Origin: Adiantum capillus-veneris | Taxonomy: Eukaryota; Streptophyta; Polypodiopsida; Polypodiales; Pteridaceae | DNA length: 64,000 nucleotides | Direction: 5' to 3' | Assembly: GCA_014529385.2 (NCBI GenBank) | Contig: CM043962.1 | Coordinates: 51,665,905-51,729,904, forward strand | Part shown: positions 8,698 through 19,600 of the stretch, piece after piece | Position numbering within the stretch: position 1 is the stretch's first letter | How the letters are laid out: each line of letters begins with the position of its first letter | Program-made: the position numbers and the translations under genes | Notes under the pieces: generated by a model | Seen by the model: only the letters and a program-made list of their open reading frames with translations | What the model was told of the DNA's origin: nothing | Databases searched by the model: none

Positions 8698-9110
8698 CTG
8701 ATTTGAAGTGAAGGACACCCATGAAAAAGATATTCATTGGCATTGTAAAGTGACTGCAACCAGAGAGTGGTCCATGTCAAGTATGTTGAACCCTTCTTTC
8801 ACCGGTATCCTCTAAAAGACTAGCCACAAAGACTCATAGGACTTGTAGAGCGGTCAAATATGTAGAGATCAAAAAGAACACTGAAGGCAAAAACACTCTG
8901 CTGGGCACTATAATCCTAGTTTTGAAATTTAAAGCAAAAATGACAATCATAAGTACAGGCTGCTAATCAGCTGCCTGTACATGGAGGTTTTTCAGTTTTG
9001 TGTCAATGTACCTGCACAAAACAGTAATGTTGCGCAGATAGATGCTTCCAAAAACATCCAATGCCACCCCTCAGCCATGAATGCAGCCTGCCTGTTGGAA
9101 AGAAGGATAC

Positions 9111-9169
9111 GGCCAGTAGTCCAAGCCAGCACGTTTCAATTTTGCATCATCAATCTGAAAACCTAAAGG
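9111..9169 (-). CDS. SpoU/TrmL-family RNA 2'-O-methyltransferase, internal exon (second visible)
   Basis: A 59-bp exon coding PLGFQIDDAKLKRAGLDYWP with the last codon split. The acceptor is TTTTTTGCCAG and the donor starts GTATCC. This is the family signature that follows the first SAM-knot motif in TrmL-type tRNA (Nm34) methyltransferases, whose SPOUT fold binds SAM in a trefoil knot. The phases fit the exons on both sides exactly (0 in, 2 out). The product is probably an organellar or nuclear tRNA/rRNA ribose methylase; the substrate is not shown by the sequence. Confidence 0.82.
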
Positions 9170-10075
9170 CTGGCAAAAAAACACCAAAAATAAAAGCTAG
9201 AGGCTGGAAAAAAAAAAACCAAAAAAAAATGTTGATAAAAAAAAAACTCAATTGTACTCTGACTACTCCATCAAGAAGATAAACAAGAAAACGAGTGCTG
9301 GTGAGTTTTAAATCCTGAAACAGATCTTGTATATGTCTTCCAGAACATTATCTTGATATGTCAAAGTAGCCAATAAGTCAACCAAATTGACACATGATAA
9401 CAATACCAACTTCTTGCCCAAAGGCCCAGAATATATTAACCGTATCACCAACAGACTTCATCACTACACTTTCCAAGCCCAAGATTTATAGTCACAGCCA
9501 AGTTGCCAACACTAAGGCCGTTCACGGTTCTCCATAGACACCTGGCCCAAGGGTCCAGTACAAGAATGCACCAATTTCCTGCCTATTTGAGCAAAAATAT
9601 CTCTATGAAGATAGCTCAATCCTTAACAAATTGTATCAAGTTTCTAGCAGGAAAAAAAAAAAAAAAACAGTTTCTAAGAGCTTACAAAAACAAGGCCACC
9701 TGTCAAAGGCTTCTGTAACACAAGAATAGCTGTTATTTAGACAAGGTGTTGAATCCTTGAACTCCCCAGATATGCTAGATAGTGGGATGCTTGAAAACAC
9801 AGAAATTATGCATGTACCTAATCATGCATCAGCAATAGTTGAATGTAAATCCATGCTTCCGTTTTCGAGTTTCAAGTAACAGGTACAGAAAATTTATGAG
9901 ATGCAAATCCTACTAGGAGACAAAATCAGAATCACAAAATACAGTCTGTCAAATGCATGAAAAGCTTCCCAAAGCTGCTTTGTGGTAAACGGGCTAAGAG
10001 CCTAATTGACCTAAACGTTGATATGCTTCATGATGTTTTATGCTGACTTTGAAAGATGTGATTTCTTTGTATATA

Positions 10076-10113
<38 letters not shown>

Positions 10114-10913
10114 GGGCGGTACATGCAGATGCATAAAGATCACCTGCTCATAGCCTACACAACTCTAGAACACTCTACCATGTAAGTACGTGCTCAAATA
10201 TCTACCTTGTAATGTACGAGTAACGCATGTGTGGCACATCTACAGAGGATCACTATACTTGTAGAGCAATCTCATATGGAAACAATGTAGAAAATCCATA
10301 AACTTCAACTGCTAGAAAACATCTGTTTCTTCTTTGTCGAATGTGTACTATCAAAATAATGATGATATCATAAGAGATGGACCAATTACACAAAAATGTC
10401 TTATAAATCATATATAAACTGAATGCACACATGACAGCTCTGCAACAGAATAACTTACAAAAAAATAAACTTCCACCAACTGTTTACCCGTCAAAAGTCT
10501 GAAACTAGATAGGTCAACTCTGAAAGAAAGAGCATATTGTGACCTCAAATTGCATTGCCTCATCTTTACTATAAGCACATACTTATGACAGCATCTGTTT
10601 AAGGTTTAAAAAAGACACAGAAAAAGCCCAACAAAAAACAAACAAATTCATGCATGTAAAACATCTCCAGAAAACAATAATGACTTTACAAGCATAATTA
10701 GAGTATCAGTTCACACACCGCACCTTCAGAAGACATTGCTAATGCAAGTGAAGTGCAAGTTGAACTGATCAACCAGGCACTGAAAACAGGTCATACTTGT
10801 CTGTTTGCAAAACTCAGTAGTGAAGCCATTTATTACATACAAGTAGGCATATAATTTAATGTTCAGTGCCTACAACCAGTAAGGAAATGCACAACGGCAT
10901 CCTACGCAGTTAC
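9170..10913 (-). other. Intron of the methyltransferase gene
   Basis: A 1,744-bp AT-rich intron inferred from the two matched exon ends. It holds a (CA)n tract and A-runs but no gene or recognisable transposon. Confidence 0.7.
10077..10111. repeat. (CA)n microsatellite
   Basis: About 17 CA units inside the methyltransferase intron, with no LINE attached. Confidence 0.95.
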
Positions 10914-10982
10914 CTCAATAAGATGGAGGCCTATAGATGCTGCAGCACATGTCCTCGCTATAGAGCCAGTATTTCCAGCAAT
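10914..10982 (-). CDS. SpoU/TrmL-family RNA 2'-O-methyltransferase, internal exon (first visible)
   Basis: A 69-bp, 23-codon exon whose peptide starts IAGNTGSIARTCAA and ends SIGLHLIE. The NTGxIxRxC pattern is SPOUT motif 1, with the conserved Asn and the Arg thought to act in catalysis. The acceptor is CACATAG and the donor GAG|GTAACT, with phase 0 at both ends. The next exon supplies PLGF, giving the continuous family consensus. The upstream exon carrying the first beta-strand was not located; the DNA to the right is filled with a MITE, tandem repeats and a retrotransposon. Confidence 0.82.
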
Positions 10983-11283
10983 CTATGTGAATATCAATCA
11001 AAATTTAATTTACGATAAACATAAGCATGGTGTTCAAGTGAGACAATTTTTTCATGAACAAACTTTCTGGTTCTTAAATAAGCAGACAGCATTCTAATTT
11101 AGCCGTCCGTTAAAAGACAACTACTGATGCCAATACTTAAAAAAGATGACGATACTTAGAATGTATATAAATCGACCAGTGAAAGCTATCTACAATAGTT
11201 CTGCTTTAGTGAAGCATCCTAGATGCCTTTCAAAGATCATAATTCCAATTAGCTTACCTTTAGAATTACCTTGGTACAAATAC

Positions 11284-11436
11284 CATAGTCACAAGGGACG
11301 CATTCCGGGACGGGGGAACGAGGGACGGGGGACGGGGCTGAAATGGATTTTTAGTGTAAAAAAGAGAGCGGGACGGCAAGTGGGGATGGAAAAGTGGGGA
11401 CGGGAAGCCCGAAAAAGGGCGTCCCCTGTTACTATG
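11284..11436. mobile_element. hAT-like MITE, 153 bp
   Basis: Terminal inverted repeats of about 18 bp: CATAGTCACAAGGGACGC at the left and the reverse complement of CATAGTAACAGGGGACGC at the right (16 of 18 match). The element is flanked on both sides by the identical 8-bp duplication ACAAATAC. An 8-bp duplication is the hAT hallmark. The interior is GC-rich with GGGACGGGG repeats and has no coding capacity, so it needs a transposase in trans. The ORF that spans it on the plus strand is an artefact. Confidence 0.8.
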
Positions 11437-11444
11437 ACAAATAC

Positions 11445-12424
11445 CACTACTCCAAGAGATAAGTATATTGTCACAATGGCTTTCAATGGCCCCATTGCTA
11501 CCAAACATTCAGGGATTTCAATAGCCCTTGCCACTGCTTATTTGCCCTCATTCCTCTCTATGCTTGCCGCCTGTCAGCTCCTGCTCGAAACTGTTTCGTC
11601 CTTGCAGTGGGTCCGGAAGATTCTTGTGGCGCTTGGAGTTTGAAAACCCTGCTTTTCCCCTTCATAAGGTGCTAGCTACACCCTACAGGGTGTGACTTTG
11701 TTTGTTTACTGCAAAGCAGAAGAGGCCACTTGATCCCAGTACAAGGGCTGTGTTTAACTTCTAAATTTCCAGTGTAAGTGCTAACTGCAGTCTACCCATT
11801 ATTATAAGGCAGGTTCTCTTCACTCTGTTTGCATAAAGCAGATACCCATGGCATTAGCCTTTGATGCCTAACCTTTGATGCCAGTCTTGGCATCAAACTC
11901 TCTGCCAAAACTCTAAACTATCAAACCATGGTCCATAGATTTTCAGCCAAGAGTGTTGCTGTTCGGTCTGGAAATTGATGTGGTTGCAAAGTTTTGTACA
12001 AAAACATAATAGCCGATGCATTGAGTAGTTTTGTTCAAGATTCAGCTTTTGAATCTAACAAAAACCTATGGATGTTAATAGTCTATACATTGACTAAGGG
12101 AAGTAGAGATCAAACGAAGAGAATGTAACTTTGAAGGAAAGCTAAGAAGAAGAGGTGTAAAAGACATAGGCAATCTTAAGGTGTCTAGAATCATACACGT
12201 TTACAGATAAAGAGTGTTTCCCATTCATATTCCCTCAATTAGATTCCTTGTTTTGAAGAAAAGCATAGCTGACATTCTATTACTTGACCCCTTGGAGCAC
12301 CCAAAAATGGTGGCTACCCCAAGAGGAAGTAGAAATTGTTACATGAGACGCTCGTAGGCACTTACCAAGACCAGTGTCCAAAAACATAAAAAATTAAAAT
12401 ACGTGGGGGGGGGAACCCTTTCTG
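11445..12424. other. Unassigned host-like DNA
   Basis: No gene, repeat or splice-supported exon recognised. It is mixed AT-rich sequence between the MITE and the tandem-repeat field. Confidence 0.4.
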
Positions 12425-13930
12425 GTGAGGGTGAAAGGTGCCCGGCAACTACTATAGGAGGAAGGGGAGGAGGGAGAGCATATCCACCAAAGCCTCTGAA
12501 AGATAGGCACCTCCAAACTACCCAAGAAGGTATGGGGCGTAACCAAGAATCCCTAGAGGGATCAAAAGACGCAATGAAAGGCTACCACTACACAAGAGGG
12601 TGAAGGATGGGAGAGAAGAGGCTGAAGATGATGACCAAATCTACTGTCATGGAAGGTACCCATCCAAGATAGAAAAGCCACAAGTGAAATGTCATGAAGG
12701 AAATGGAGGAGACGGAGGTACAACCACCATGTAGCCGCTGTGCCAACAATAATAGGGAGGGTAAAAGGTGCCTTGGTAACTATTATGGGAGGCAAGGGAG
12801 AACAAAGAGCGTATCCACCAAAGCCTTTGAAAGATAGGCACCTCCAAACTGCTGCGAAGAGGAAAACGACCCAAGAAGGTATGGGCGTAACTAAGAAGCC
12901 CTAGACAGCATCAAAAGATGCAATGAGAAGCTACCACTACATAAGAGGGTGAAGGATGGAAGAGAAGAGGCTGAGGAGGATGACTAAGTCTGCTGCCACA
13001 GAAGGTACCCATCCAAGATAATAAAAAAGAAACCAGTGAAATGCCATGAAGGAAATTGAGGAGACCGCGGTACAACGACCAAAAAGGTACCACGACAAGA
13101 AGGGAGCCATCAAGGTTAGTGACGAAAGCCAGCAAAGCAACCACTAGCAAAGAAGGAAGAAGAAAAACCACCCATGAAGTGCCGTGAAGGAAATCGAGAA
13201 GACCACCGTCCAACCACTACGTAGCCGCTAATAAGCACCACCGCAAGAGGAAGCCAGCAAAGTTGGCGTTGAAAGCCAATGGAAGCTTTGTGGTTACTTA
13301 CTGCCAACAACAATAGGGAGGGTAGAAGGTGCCCTAGCAACTACTATAGGAGGAAGGGGAGGAGAGAAAGCGTATTCACCAAAGCCTCTGAAAGATAGGC
13401 ACCTCCAAACTGCTATGAAGAGGAAAACCACGCAAGAAGGTATGGAGTGTAACTAAGAAGCCCTAGACAGGATCAAAAGACGCAATGAGAAGCTATCACT
13501 ACACCAAGAGGGAAAGGATGGAGAGAAGAGGCTGAAGTGGATGACCAAATCTGCTTCCACGGAAGGTATCCAGCTAGCACAGAAGAAAAACCACCAGTGA
13601 AATGCCATGAAGGAAATCGAGAAGACTACATACAACAACCACATAGCCACTAAAAAGCACCATCACACAAGAAGCGAGCCATCAAAGTTGGTGCCGAAAG
13701 CCAGCAAAGCAACCACCAGCAAAGGACGAAGAAACAAAACCACCCGTGAAGTGCCATGAAGGAAATCGAGAAGACGAGGGTCCAACCACCAGGCAGCCAC
13801 TAATAAGCACGACCACAAGAGGGAGCCAGCAAAGTCGCTGCAGAAAGCCAGCACAGCAAACACCAGCAAAGCAAAGGGTGACCGATAAGGATGCCAATGG
13901 GAGCTCATATTTACTAGTGCCAATAATAAT
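12425..13930. repeat. Tandem repeat field, ~560-616-bp unit
   Basis: About 2.6 diverged copies. The anchor GCCAACAA(T/C)AATAGGGAGG recurs at 12742 and 13303, and a diverged form recurs at 13919. Within each unit an inner duplication recurs around GAAAGCCAGCAAAGCAACCA. The first copy lacks about 220 bp. The many short ORFs here are shadows of the repeat and show no domain. Confidence 0.75.
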
Positions 13931-14150
13931 CTTCATGCAGGCAAAGCACATACATGTGCATGGGTAGGGTCCACGATGCATAACTAAGACCCTCCTTGAA
14001 ACGTAGTGTACTTGTCAAAGCTGATTGTTTCCCAAGCTTTGTAGTTTTCCATAAGCCTTCAAAAGATCCACTCTTAAACTATCATGCAAAAATCAACCCA
14101 TGTTACCGACTGTTCCATCATGTTTTCTTTCTCCGGAGAAACAAGTTGTT

Positions 14151-14369
14151 TCATGGGGGGTTATGGTAATGGGTCAAACTAGTGAATGCACACAAGTGGT
14201 GATTTCCTTTTGCAATTCGTACGACTGAATCGTCAATTGCACTAGATTCTCCAAAGAATGACTCGGGCATTAAACCTCCCTCAAGAGAATCCACACAACA
14301 TGTTTTATCATTCATGTTCTTGAGGCAGCAATGCACTAGTCCAGGTTTTGAAGTATACAAGTAATCCAT
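14151..14369 (-). other. Possible exon or coding remnant, unrecognised
   Basis: A 72-codon open frame on the minus strand, non-repetitive (for example SLEGGLMPESFFGESSAIDD), ending at TGA. A second short frame just downstream (DSLRVDLLKAYGKLQSLGNN) also looks protein-like. No family was recognised and no convincing splice pair was found. It may be an upstream piece of the methyltransferase gene or a pseudogene. Confidence 0.25.
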
Positions 14370-14439
14370 GAATATAGCGTGTGTGTATGAAATAAAGTTG
14401 CAGCCCGGATGAGTCGATTACGATTCAGAAAATTCCCTT

Positions 14440-15040
14440 ACGTCAGCATACATCAACACAGAGTTCAATGTACTAAGTTTCTGTGATGACTTCCAAAATG
14501 TACAACAGACTTAGCCACGATCAAATGGGTCACTAAATAAATATATTGGGTAGAAAGATGTAATACAAGAGAAAGGTAGTTGATAGGGCAAAACCACCAC
14601 TAAAGGTACAAAGACTTTCACTATGTGGAATCTGCATGTACACTAATAAATCCAGGAAAAGCCCAGATTCATGTGAATAGGAAAGTGTAAGTTATAGGCT
14701 CATGGCAGTCACAACAAGACAATATGACAATCAACTCTATCATATATAACATTGACAAAGACTACATCCCCACTAGAGTTCATAGTGGGGTGTAGATTAC
14801 ATACAAATAAATGCTCTTAGTACATTGCGCACACACGCAAATAAATGCTCTTAGTACATGTGAGCATACATCAGCACAAACTTCAGCACATCGAACTTTG
14901 TGTTGATGTATGCTAATTAGATAGAAAGAATTAATACAACAGAAAGGTAGTTGACAGGGCATATTCAACAATCTGGACAACTAAAGAGAGTGAAAGTATA
15001 CATATCTGCTAATATAACCAGAACATGTATCTGGACGAAT
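14440..15040. repeat. Imperfect direct repeat, ~370-bp spacing, with a third copy split by element A1
   Basis: Blocks around 14440-14600 and 14855-14960 share AGCATACATCA and GAAAGGTAGTTGA(T/C)AGGGCA. The same GGAAAGGTAGT ends at 15531 and resumes as GTAGTTGATAGGACAAAC at 24313. Retrotransposon A1 therefore landed in a third diverged copy. A 21-bp duplication around AAATAAATGCTCTTAGTACA also lies at 14804-14858. Confidence 0.6.
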
Positions 15041-15089
15041 GGCGGAAAAGCCCACTCACCTGAAAAGGCCAGTCCAGAACGTAAAATGA

Positions 15090-15360
15090 CCATCAGCTCC
15101 ATATACAGCTCCATCATACGTAGTCCTGACTAAATACTATGGAATCTCTCCTAATACAGCTCCATCAGCTCCATATACAGCTCCATCATACTCAGTCCTG
15201 ACTAAGTACTATGGAATCTCTCCTAATATAGCTCCATCAGCTCCATGTACATATTACAGCTCCATCATACACAGTCCTGACTAAATACTTTGGAATCTCT
15301 CCTAATACAGCTCCATCATACATAGTCCTGACTAAGTACTATGGAATCTCTCCTAATTAG
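15090..15360. repeat. Short tandem repeat, ~55-90-bp unit, 4 copies
   Basis: Four copies of CAGTCCTGACTAA(G/A)TACT followed by TGGAATCTCTCCTAATA and AGCTCCATCA motifs. Unit length varies through extra AGCTCCATATAC blocks. Non-coding. Confidence 0.85.
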
Positions 15361-15831
15361 TGTATGTATGACTATGTTGAAACACACGTTTTCAACACAA
15401 CACAAACCAAATACGAGCAACATCAACATAAAGTGCAGCATCCACAGTTTTCTTCATGGGCAAGCTTGGCCATGATGATCATCACTTAAATAAACCCTTA
15501 GATGGAAAAACTCATAGATTGGAAAGGTAGTTGTCACAAACCAGTGATGTGGCAGCCCGGATACACTCACTGAACAGGGCAGCAGATCTGGCAGCAGTGA
15601 CACGTGGCAGATTTCCGGAAAAACCGCTGCACTGCTGACGTGGCAGTCCCATGATTTGCGGCGCAAATTCCACCGAGCTGCTGACGTGGCAATGAGTACG
15701 GAAAAGCTGGCAGAATTTTACGCATGCTGAATTTGGCAGCTTTTGAAGCTTTTGGGGCTATTTGCTTTATTTAAAAGGCTTTTAAAATTGATTGCTTTTG
15801 GGGCTCTGCTTTTGGGCATCCCTTGTAAACA

Positions 15832-15839
15832 TATAAATA
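15832..15839 (+). promoter_or_regulatory. TATA box of A1 5' LTR
   Basis: TATAAATA sits about two-thirds of the way along the LTR, between a U3-like part and the R/U5 block. The same motif (ACATATAAATCAG) is kept in the 3' LTR. Confidence 0.6.
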
Positions 15840-15944
15840 AGTGGGCGGGGCCCTCACTTCGCAGAGCATCTGGACGCAGAGTCTGAGAGTGAGAACCCTC
15901 CCACTCTCTTGTACTTTGAACACGGATTAATACAAAAAGAAATA

Positions 15945-15968
15945 CCGAAAGGGGCGCCAGTCTTTGGG
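15945..15968 (+). other. Conserved LTR hairpin with palindromic GGCGCC loop
   Basis: CCGAAAG pairs with CTTTGGG (6 of 7, one G-G mismatch) around a 10-nt loop containing GGCGCC. The same block occurs at 24163-24186, 41691-41714, 45310-45333, 46425-46448 (a variant) and, on the minus strand, at 59688-59711. A role in RNA dimerisation is inference. Confidence 0.5.
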
Positions 15969-16082
15969 GCACGGAACTCCGCCGGGCCGTGTCGAATCAA
16001 GTGTAAATTGTGAACTGTTTTGGAGTGAATCTCTTTTGTGTCGCGGTAGAATCTTGACTTGGAGTGTCCAAGTTTGTTATAG

Positions 16083-16094
16083 TGGTATCAGAGC
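16083..16094 (+). other. Primer-binding site, initiator tRNA-Met
   Basis: TGGTATCAGAGC, one base after the 5' LTR end. This is the standard plant tRNA-iMet PBS and starts minus-strand DNA synthesis. Confidence 0.93.
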
Positions 16095-16146
16095 ACGGCC
16101 GATTTCTCTTCTACCGGGAAATCTGATCCTTTTTCTCGCGGCACTT

Positions 16147-17800
16147 ATGGATTCCAACAACGAACAGTCGCCTTCCTTTGCATCTGGGGATATCCGGAAG
16201 AAATCACGAAGAAGATTCTCACGAAGAGTACGGCCCGCCTCGGCCTACTCAGGCGGAGATTGAAGAGATGGAACGTCGACAATTGGTTGACGATACAACA
16301 AAGATGATGATCAACCTTGCGAAGGATCCGAAATTTGCTAAATTTTTGACTCAGACATATCCTTCAACGAAGTGCACTTCCAACGGCGGAAGGCCACAGA
16401 ACCAACCCTCAAACCGGCACTCAAGAAACCTCCTACTCGAGGATGTTCACAGAGCAAGAATTGGAAGAGGTGGTTGATACACGAATTCCCTAGCTTTTTG
16501 ACGCGAACAACAAAGCCAAAAAAGCAGAAGAAAGGAACCGACTTCTCGAGTTATTTGGGTCCTCAATCTACTTTTGCCTTCGCAAGAAAGCAGAAGAAGC
16601 ATGTGCGATTTGAAGGAGTATCCACTTTTTCTTCTTCTTCTTCTTCTTCTTCTTCTTCTTCTGACAGTTCTTCTAGCTCTTTTGACTCAAGCGAAGAAGA
16701 CAGGAAAGGGAAAAAGCGAAGCAAAAAGCAAAGCTTGGGAAAGGGCAAGAAAAAGGCAAAGAAGCCTAAGTTTCGCCCAGTTTCTGACAGTTCTCCAGGG
16801 GACTCGTCTTCATATAGTTCGAACTCCGATGATCACAGATTTTATGCAAAGAAGAAACACTTCTACAAAGCCAACCAGTATGACTCTCTCGAGGATAAAA
16901 GCAAGAAAGTTCGAGAATTAAAAAAGGTGGACAGTCAACTAAATTTGACACTTTTTCTAGATTCCGAAATGCTTCGAGGGCTTTGGCCTTCATACAACAG
17001 TTTGATATAGCTTTCTCTGGAGGGCATTACTCGAAGCACTCCAAGATTTGGAAGGCTACCTCTTACTTCAAGGGAAATGCTCGAACATGGTGGTCCACTC
17101 TTCTGCTAAGAAAGGAAGCTCCGATTAAATGGTTGAACTTCAAAAGGCTTTTTATTTCTTCTTGGCTGACTGGGGAGTACGAACGAGACATACGAACCGC
17201 TTGGAATCATCTTCGGATGACCAATGGAGATTCTTTGGACGCTGATTGCGAGAGATTTTGGAGCTCTTTTCTACCAGCTTCTTCATTTAAGGTCTTGTTT
17301 AAAGAACAGATTGAGCGGTTTCGCTGCGGACTTCCTACAGAGATCCAAGAATACTGCTTGGAACAAAAGTCAAATTCTATTCAAGAATTGATGGATCATG
17401 TGAAACGGGGTTTTGCCATACACTCGGGCAATCTGACTTACCCCACTCATGAGATCTTGACTCAGAGACCCAACAGACTTCTAATAATGAAAGTAGAAAG
17501 AGCAAGAGTTCCAAGAAAAGAAGAGAAAGATACACATCCCTGACAGACTCTTAGAGAAAGGGCTATCTATCTCAAAGAGGGGAAGTGTTTTAGTTGTCGG
17601 GAATTTGGACACATCTCCGCAAAGTGCCCCAAAAAGGCACAGAAAGAACAGATTGAAGACAAGCCAGAGAGTTCTAGAGCAGCAGAGAAACGTGGCAGAA
17701 AAGGCAGAGGAAAGCAGAACTCGTACCACATTGCGTGGGGCCCGAACCGAATCAGATGAATGAAAGTACAAAACTTTGCCGCTCTTAAGGCAAAGTGAAA
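16147..17800 (+). pseudogene. A1 gag (capsid and zinc knuckle), broken
   Basis: Starts MDSNNEQSPSF, conserved with the minus-strand A copy near 59500. A basic region and a Ser/Asp-rich stretch coded by TCT repeats (16628-16690) follow. The capsid (ALAFIQQFDIAF, then WWSTLLLRKEAPIKWLNFKR) matches Retrotrans_gag. The CCHC knuckle CFSCREFGHISAKC is at 17586-17627. At least three frameshifts or stops split it. Gag would build the virus-like particle and bind element RNA. Confidence 0.88.
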
Positions 17801-18136
17801 GATCAGGAAGCCCTCATTTTCTTTGATTGAGGAGCCAAGGCCAACTTCTTTTCACTTGAATTGGCAGCCCGATTTGGAATTACGCCCGACAGGCTAAGGC
17901 CACAGGCGGAGGTAGTTCTAGCGGCACCCGGACGAGATGTTGCCATTACACCAATCATTAGCAAACTTCGTTTGCAATGTCAGGGGTGTTTAGGGCACGA
18001 GGACTTCTACGTAATTCCCTTAAGAGGTTGTGACGTCCTCCTCGAAATCCCTTGGTACCACAAGAACACTGTCGTGGTTGACTATCGGGCTGAGAAAGTG
18101 ACTTCAACAAATGAAGGGCACAGAGATCGTACTTGA
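17801..18136 (+). pseudogene. A1 aspartic protease, broken by a stop in the active site
   Basis: The active-site region reads FFD-stop-GAKANF: the codon after the catalytic Asp is TGA (17828-17830). The fold continues to GCDVLLEIPWYHKN, the conserved C-terminal ILG-like strand. In the sister copies this position is Gly or Pro instead of the usual Ser/Thr (see findings). Inactive as read. Confidence 0.8.
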
Positions 18137-18290
18137 TAGAATTCAGCTTCTTTACTTGACTTTTAGGGGAGAGTTGAATCATGATTGAAGGTCGAATATG
18201 TTTTGACCTCGAAAAGAACGCCAAGATTTTCTCCTCACATGTTGATTATTTCTCTTAGGGCCTGCCACTCGAGTTGCGACCTCTTACCAT

Positions 18291-19600
18291 GTGAGCCGAG
18301 CCCAGAATGAAGAGATTATGAACCAAGTGAAAGACCTCTTGGAAAAGGGTCTTATCGAGCCGAGTATTTCACCTTACTGCTCTCTGGTGTTGTTGGTTTT
18401 AGAGAAAGAGGGATCTTGGAGAATGTGCATTGATTATAGAACTCTCAATAAAATCACCATCAAGAACAGATTTTCGATTCCGAGGATCGACGATATTCTT
18501 GACCGACTACAGGGATCCTCTTGTTTCAACAGGATCCATTTAAAGAGCGGATATCATCAGATCCGAATCGCGTCGAGAGATATCTATAAGACAGCTTTTC
18601 GGACAACCTTCGGTTTATTTGAATTTTTGGTGATGCCTTTTGGCCTTACAAATGCTCCAGCGACTTTTAAACCGAATGATGGACATGATTTTCAAAGAGT
18701 ACAGATCTTTTCTTTGATGACATTATTGTCTTCTCCAAGGATGAGGCAGAACATAGACATCATCTGATACAGGTCTTTCAAGCATTGCGGGATCACAAGT
18801 TGGTGATCAATGCAAAGAAGAGACAATTTTTCCTAACAATGATACACTTTTTGGGACACATCCTCTCAGCAGCAGGAGTGCAGATGGACCCGGCCAAGAT
18901 TGAGACTATTCATGATTGGCCCGATTTAAAGAATGTCCATGAAGTTAGAGGCTTCTTGGGCTTATGTTCTTACTACCGGCGGTTCATTAGAAAGTTTGCA
19001 GAGGTTGCTTCCTCTTTCCATATCTTGACACAGAAAGGAGTCCCTTTCTCGTCGGGACCCACAGAGGTGACTGCCTTTCAGTCATTGAAAAAGAAATTGG
19101 CTACATGACCAGTTTTAACTTTGCCGGAATTGAAGAAGTCATTTGAAGTATATTGTGATGCTTGTGGTCGTAGTCTGGGTGCGGTCTTAATGCAAGAAGG
19201 CTATGTCATTGCCTACAAGAGCCAATTGTTTTCAAGGCCGGAATTGACAACACAGATTTATGAGAAAGAGCTTTTGGCGGTTATCCATGCTCTTACTCAG
19301 TGGCGACATTACCTACTCGGAGCCGATTTTACGGTCTTCACAGATCACCAAAGTTTACGCTACTTCTTGTCACAAAAGCAGCTATCGGAAAAGCAGATGC
19401 GGTGGGCGAACATCTTGTCACAGTTTCACTTCCAGATTGTCCATGTACAAGGACAGAAGAATTTGATGGCAGATGCTTTGTCTCGGAAGCCGTTGGTTCT
19501 GGCTATTTCAACGATACATCATAGAAGCTTCGAGGATATTGTCGATCAGTATGCCACAGATCCGGATTTTGCAGTTATATTCAGTCGAATATAGAATGGG
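18291..19600 (+). pseudogene. A1 reverse transcriptase and RNase H, frameshifted
   Basis: RT motifs: the entry [46 protein letters not shown] (motif A, with Asp to His), [15 protein letters not shown] and the FDD motif C near 18713. The frame is lost at about 18690-18780 and resumes at HKLVINAKK. RNase H follows with YCDACGRSLGAV, EKELLAV, FTDHQSLRYF and LMADALSRKP. A stop at 19106 separates RT from RNase H. Very close to the minus-strand copy at 60.1-61.1 kb. Confidence 0.9.

Larger units (their letters stand above)
15532..16081 (+). repeat. 5' LTR of A1 (550 bp)
   Basis: Begins TGTCACAAACC and ends GTTATA (the 3' LTR ends GTTACA). A TATA box (TATAAATA) lies at 15832-15839, so R should begin about 30 bp later. 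The R/U5 hairpin block is at 15945-15968. GTAGT precedes the LTR. Confidence 0.93.

Noticed and set aside
11146-11643. A 165-codon plus-strand ORF
   Set aside because: It runs through the hAT-like MITE and its flanks, so it is chance coding created by the insertion.
12400-13990. Coding region suggested by many overlapping ORFs
   Set aside because: The ORFs recur with the tandem repeat and show no domain or codon bias.
15090-15360. CRISPR-like array
   Set aside because: Repeats differ in length and sequence and have no unique spacers of constant length; the context is eukaryotic.
16628-16690. Free-standing TCT microsatellite
   Set aside because: It is the Ser-rich segment of family A gag, present in the minus-strand copy near 62.8 kb as well.
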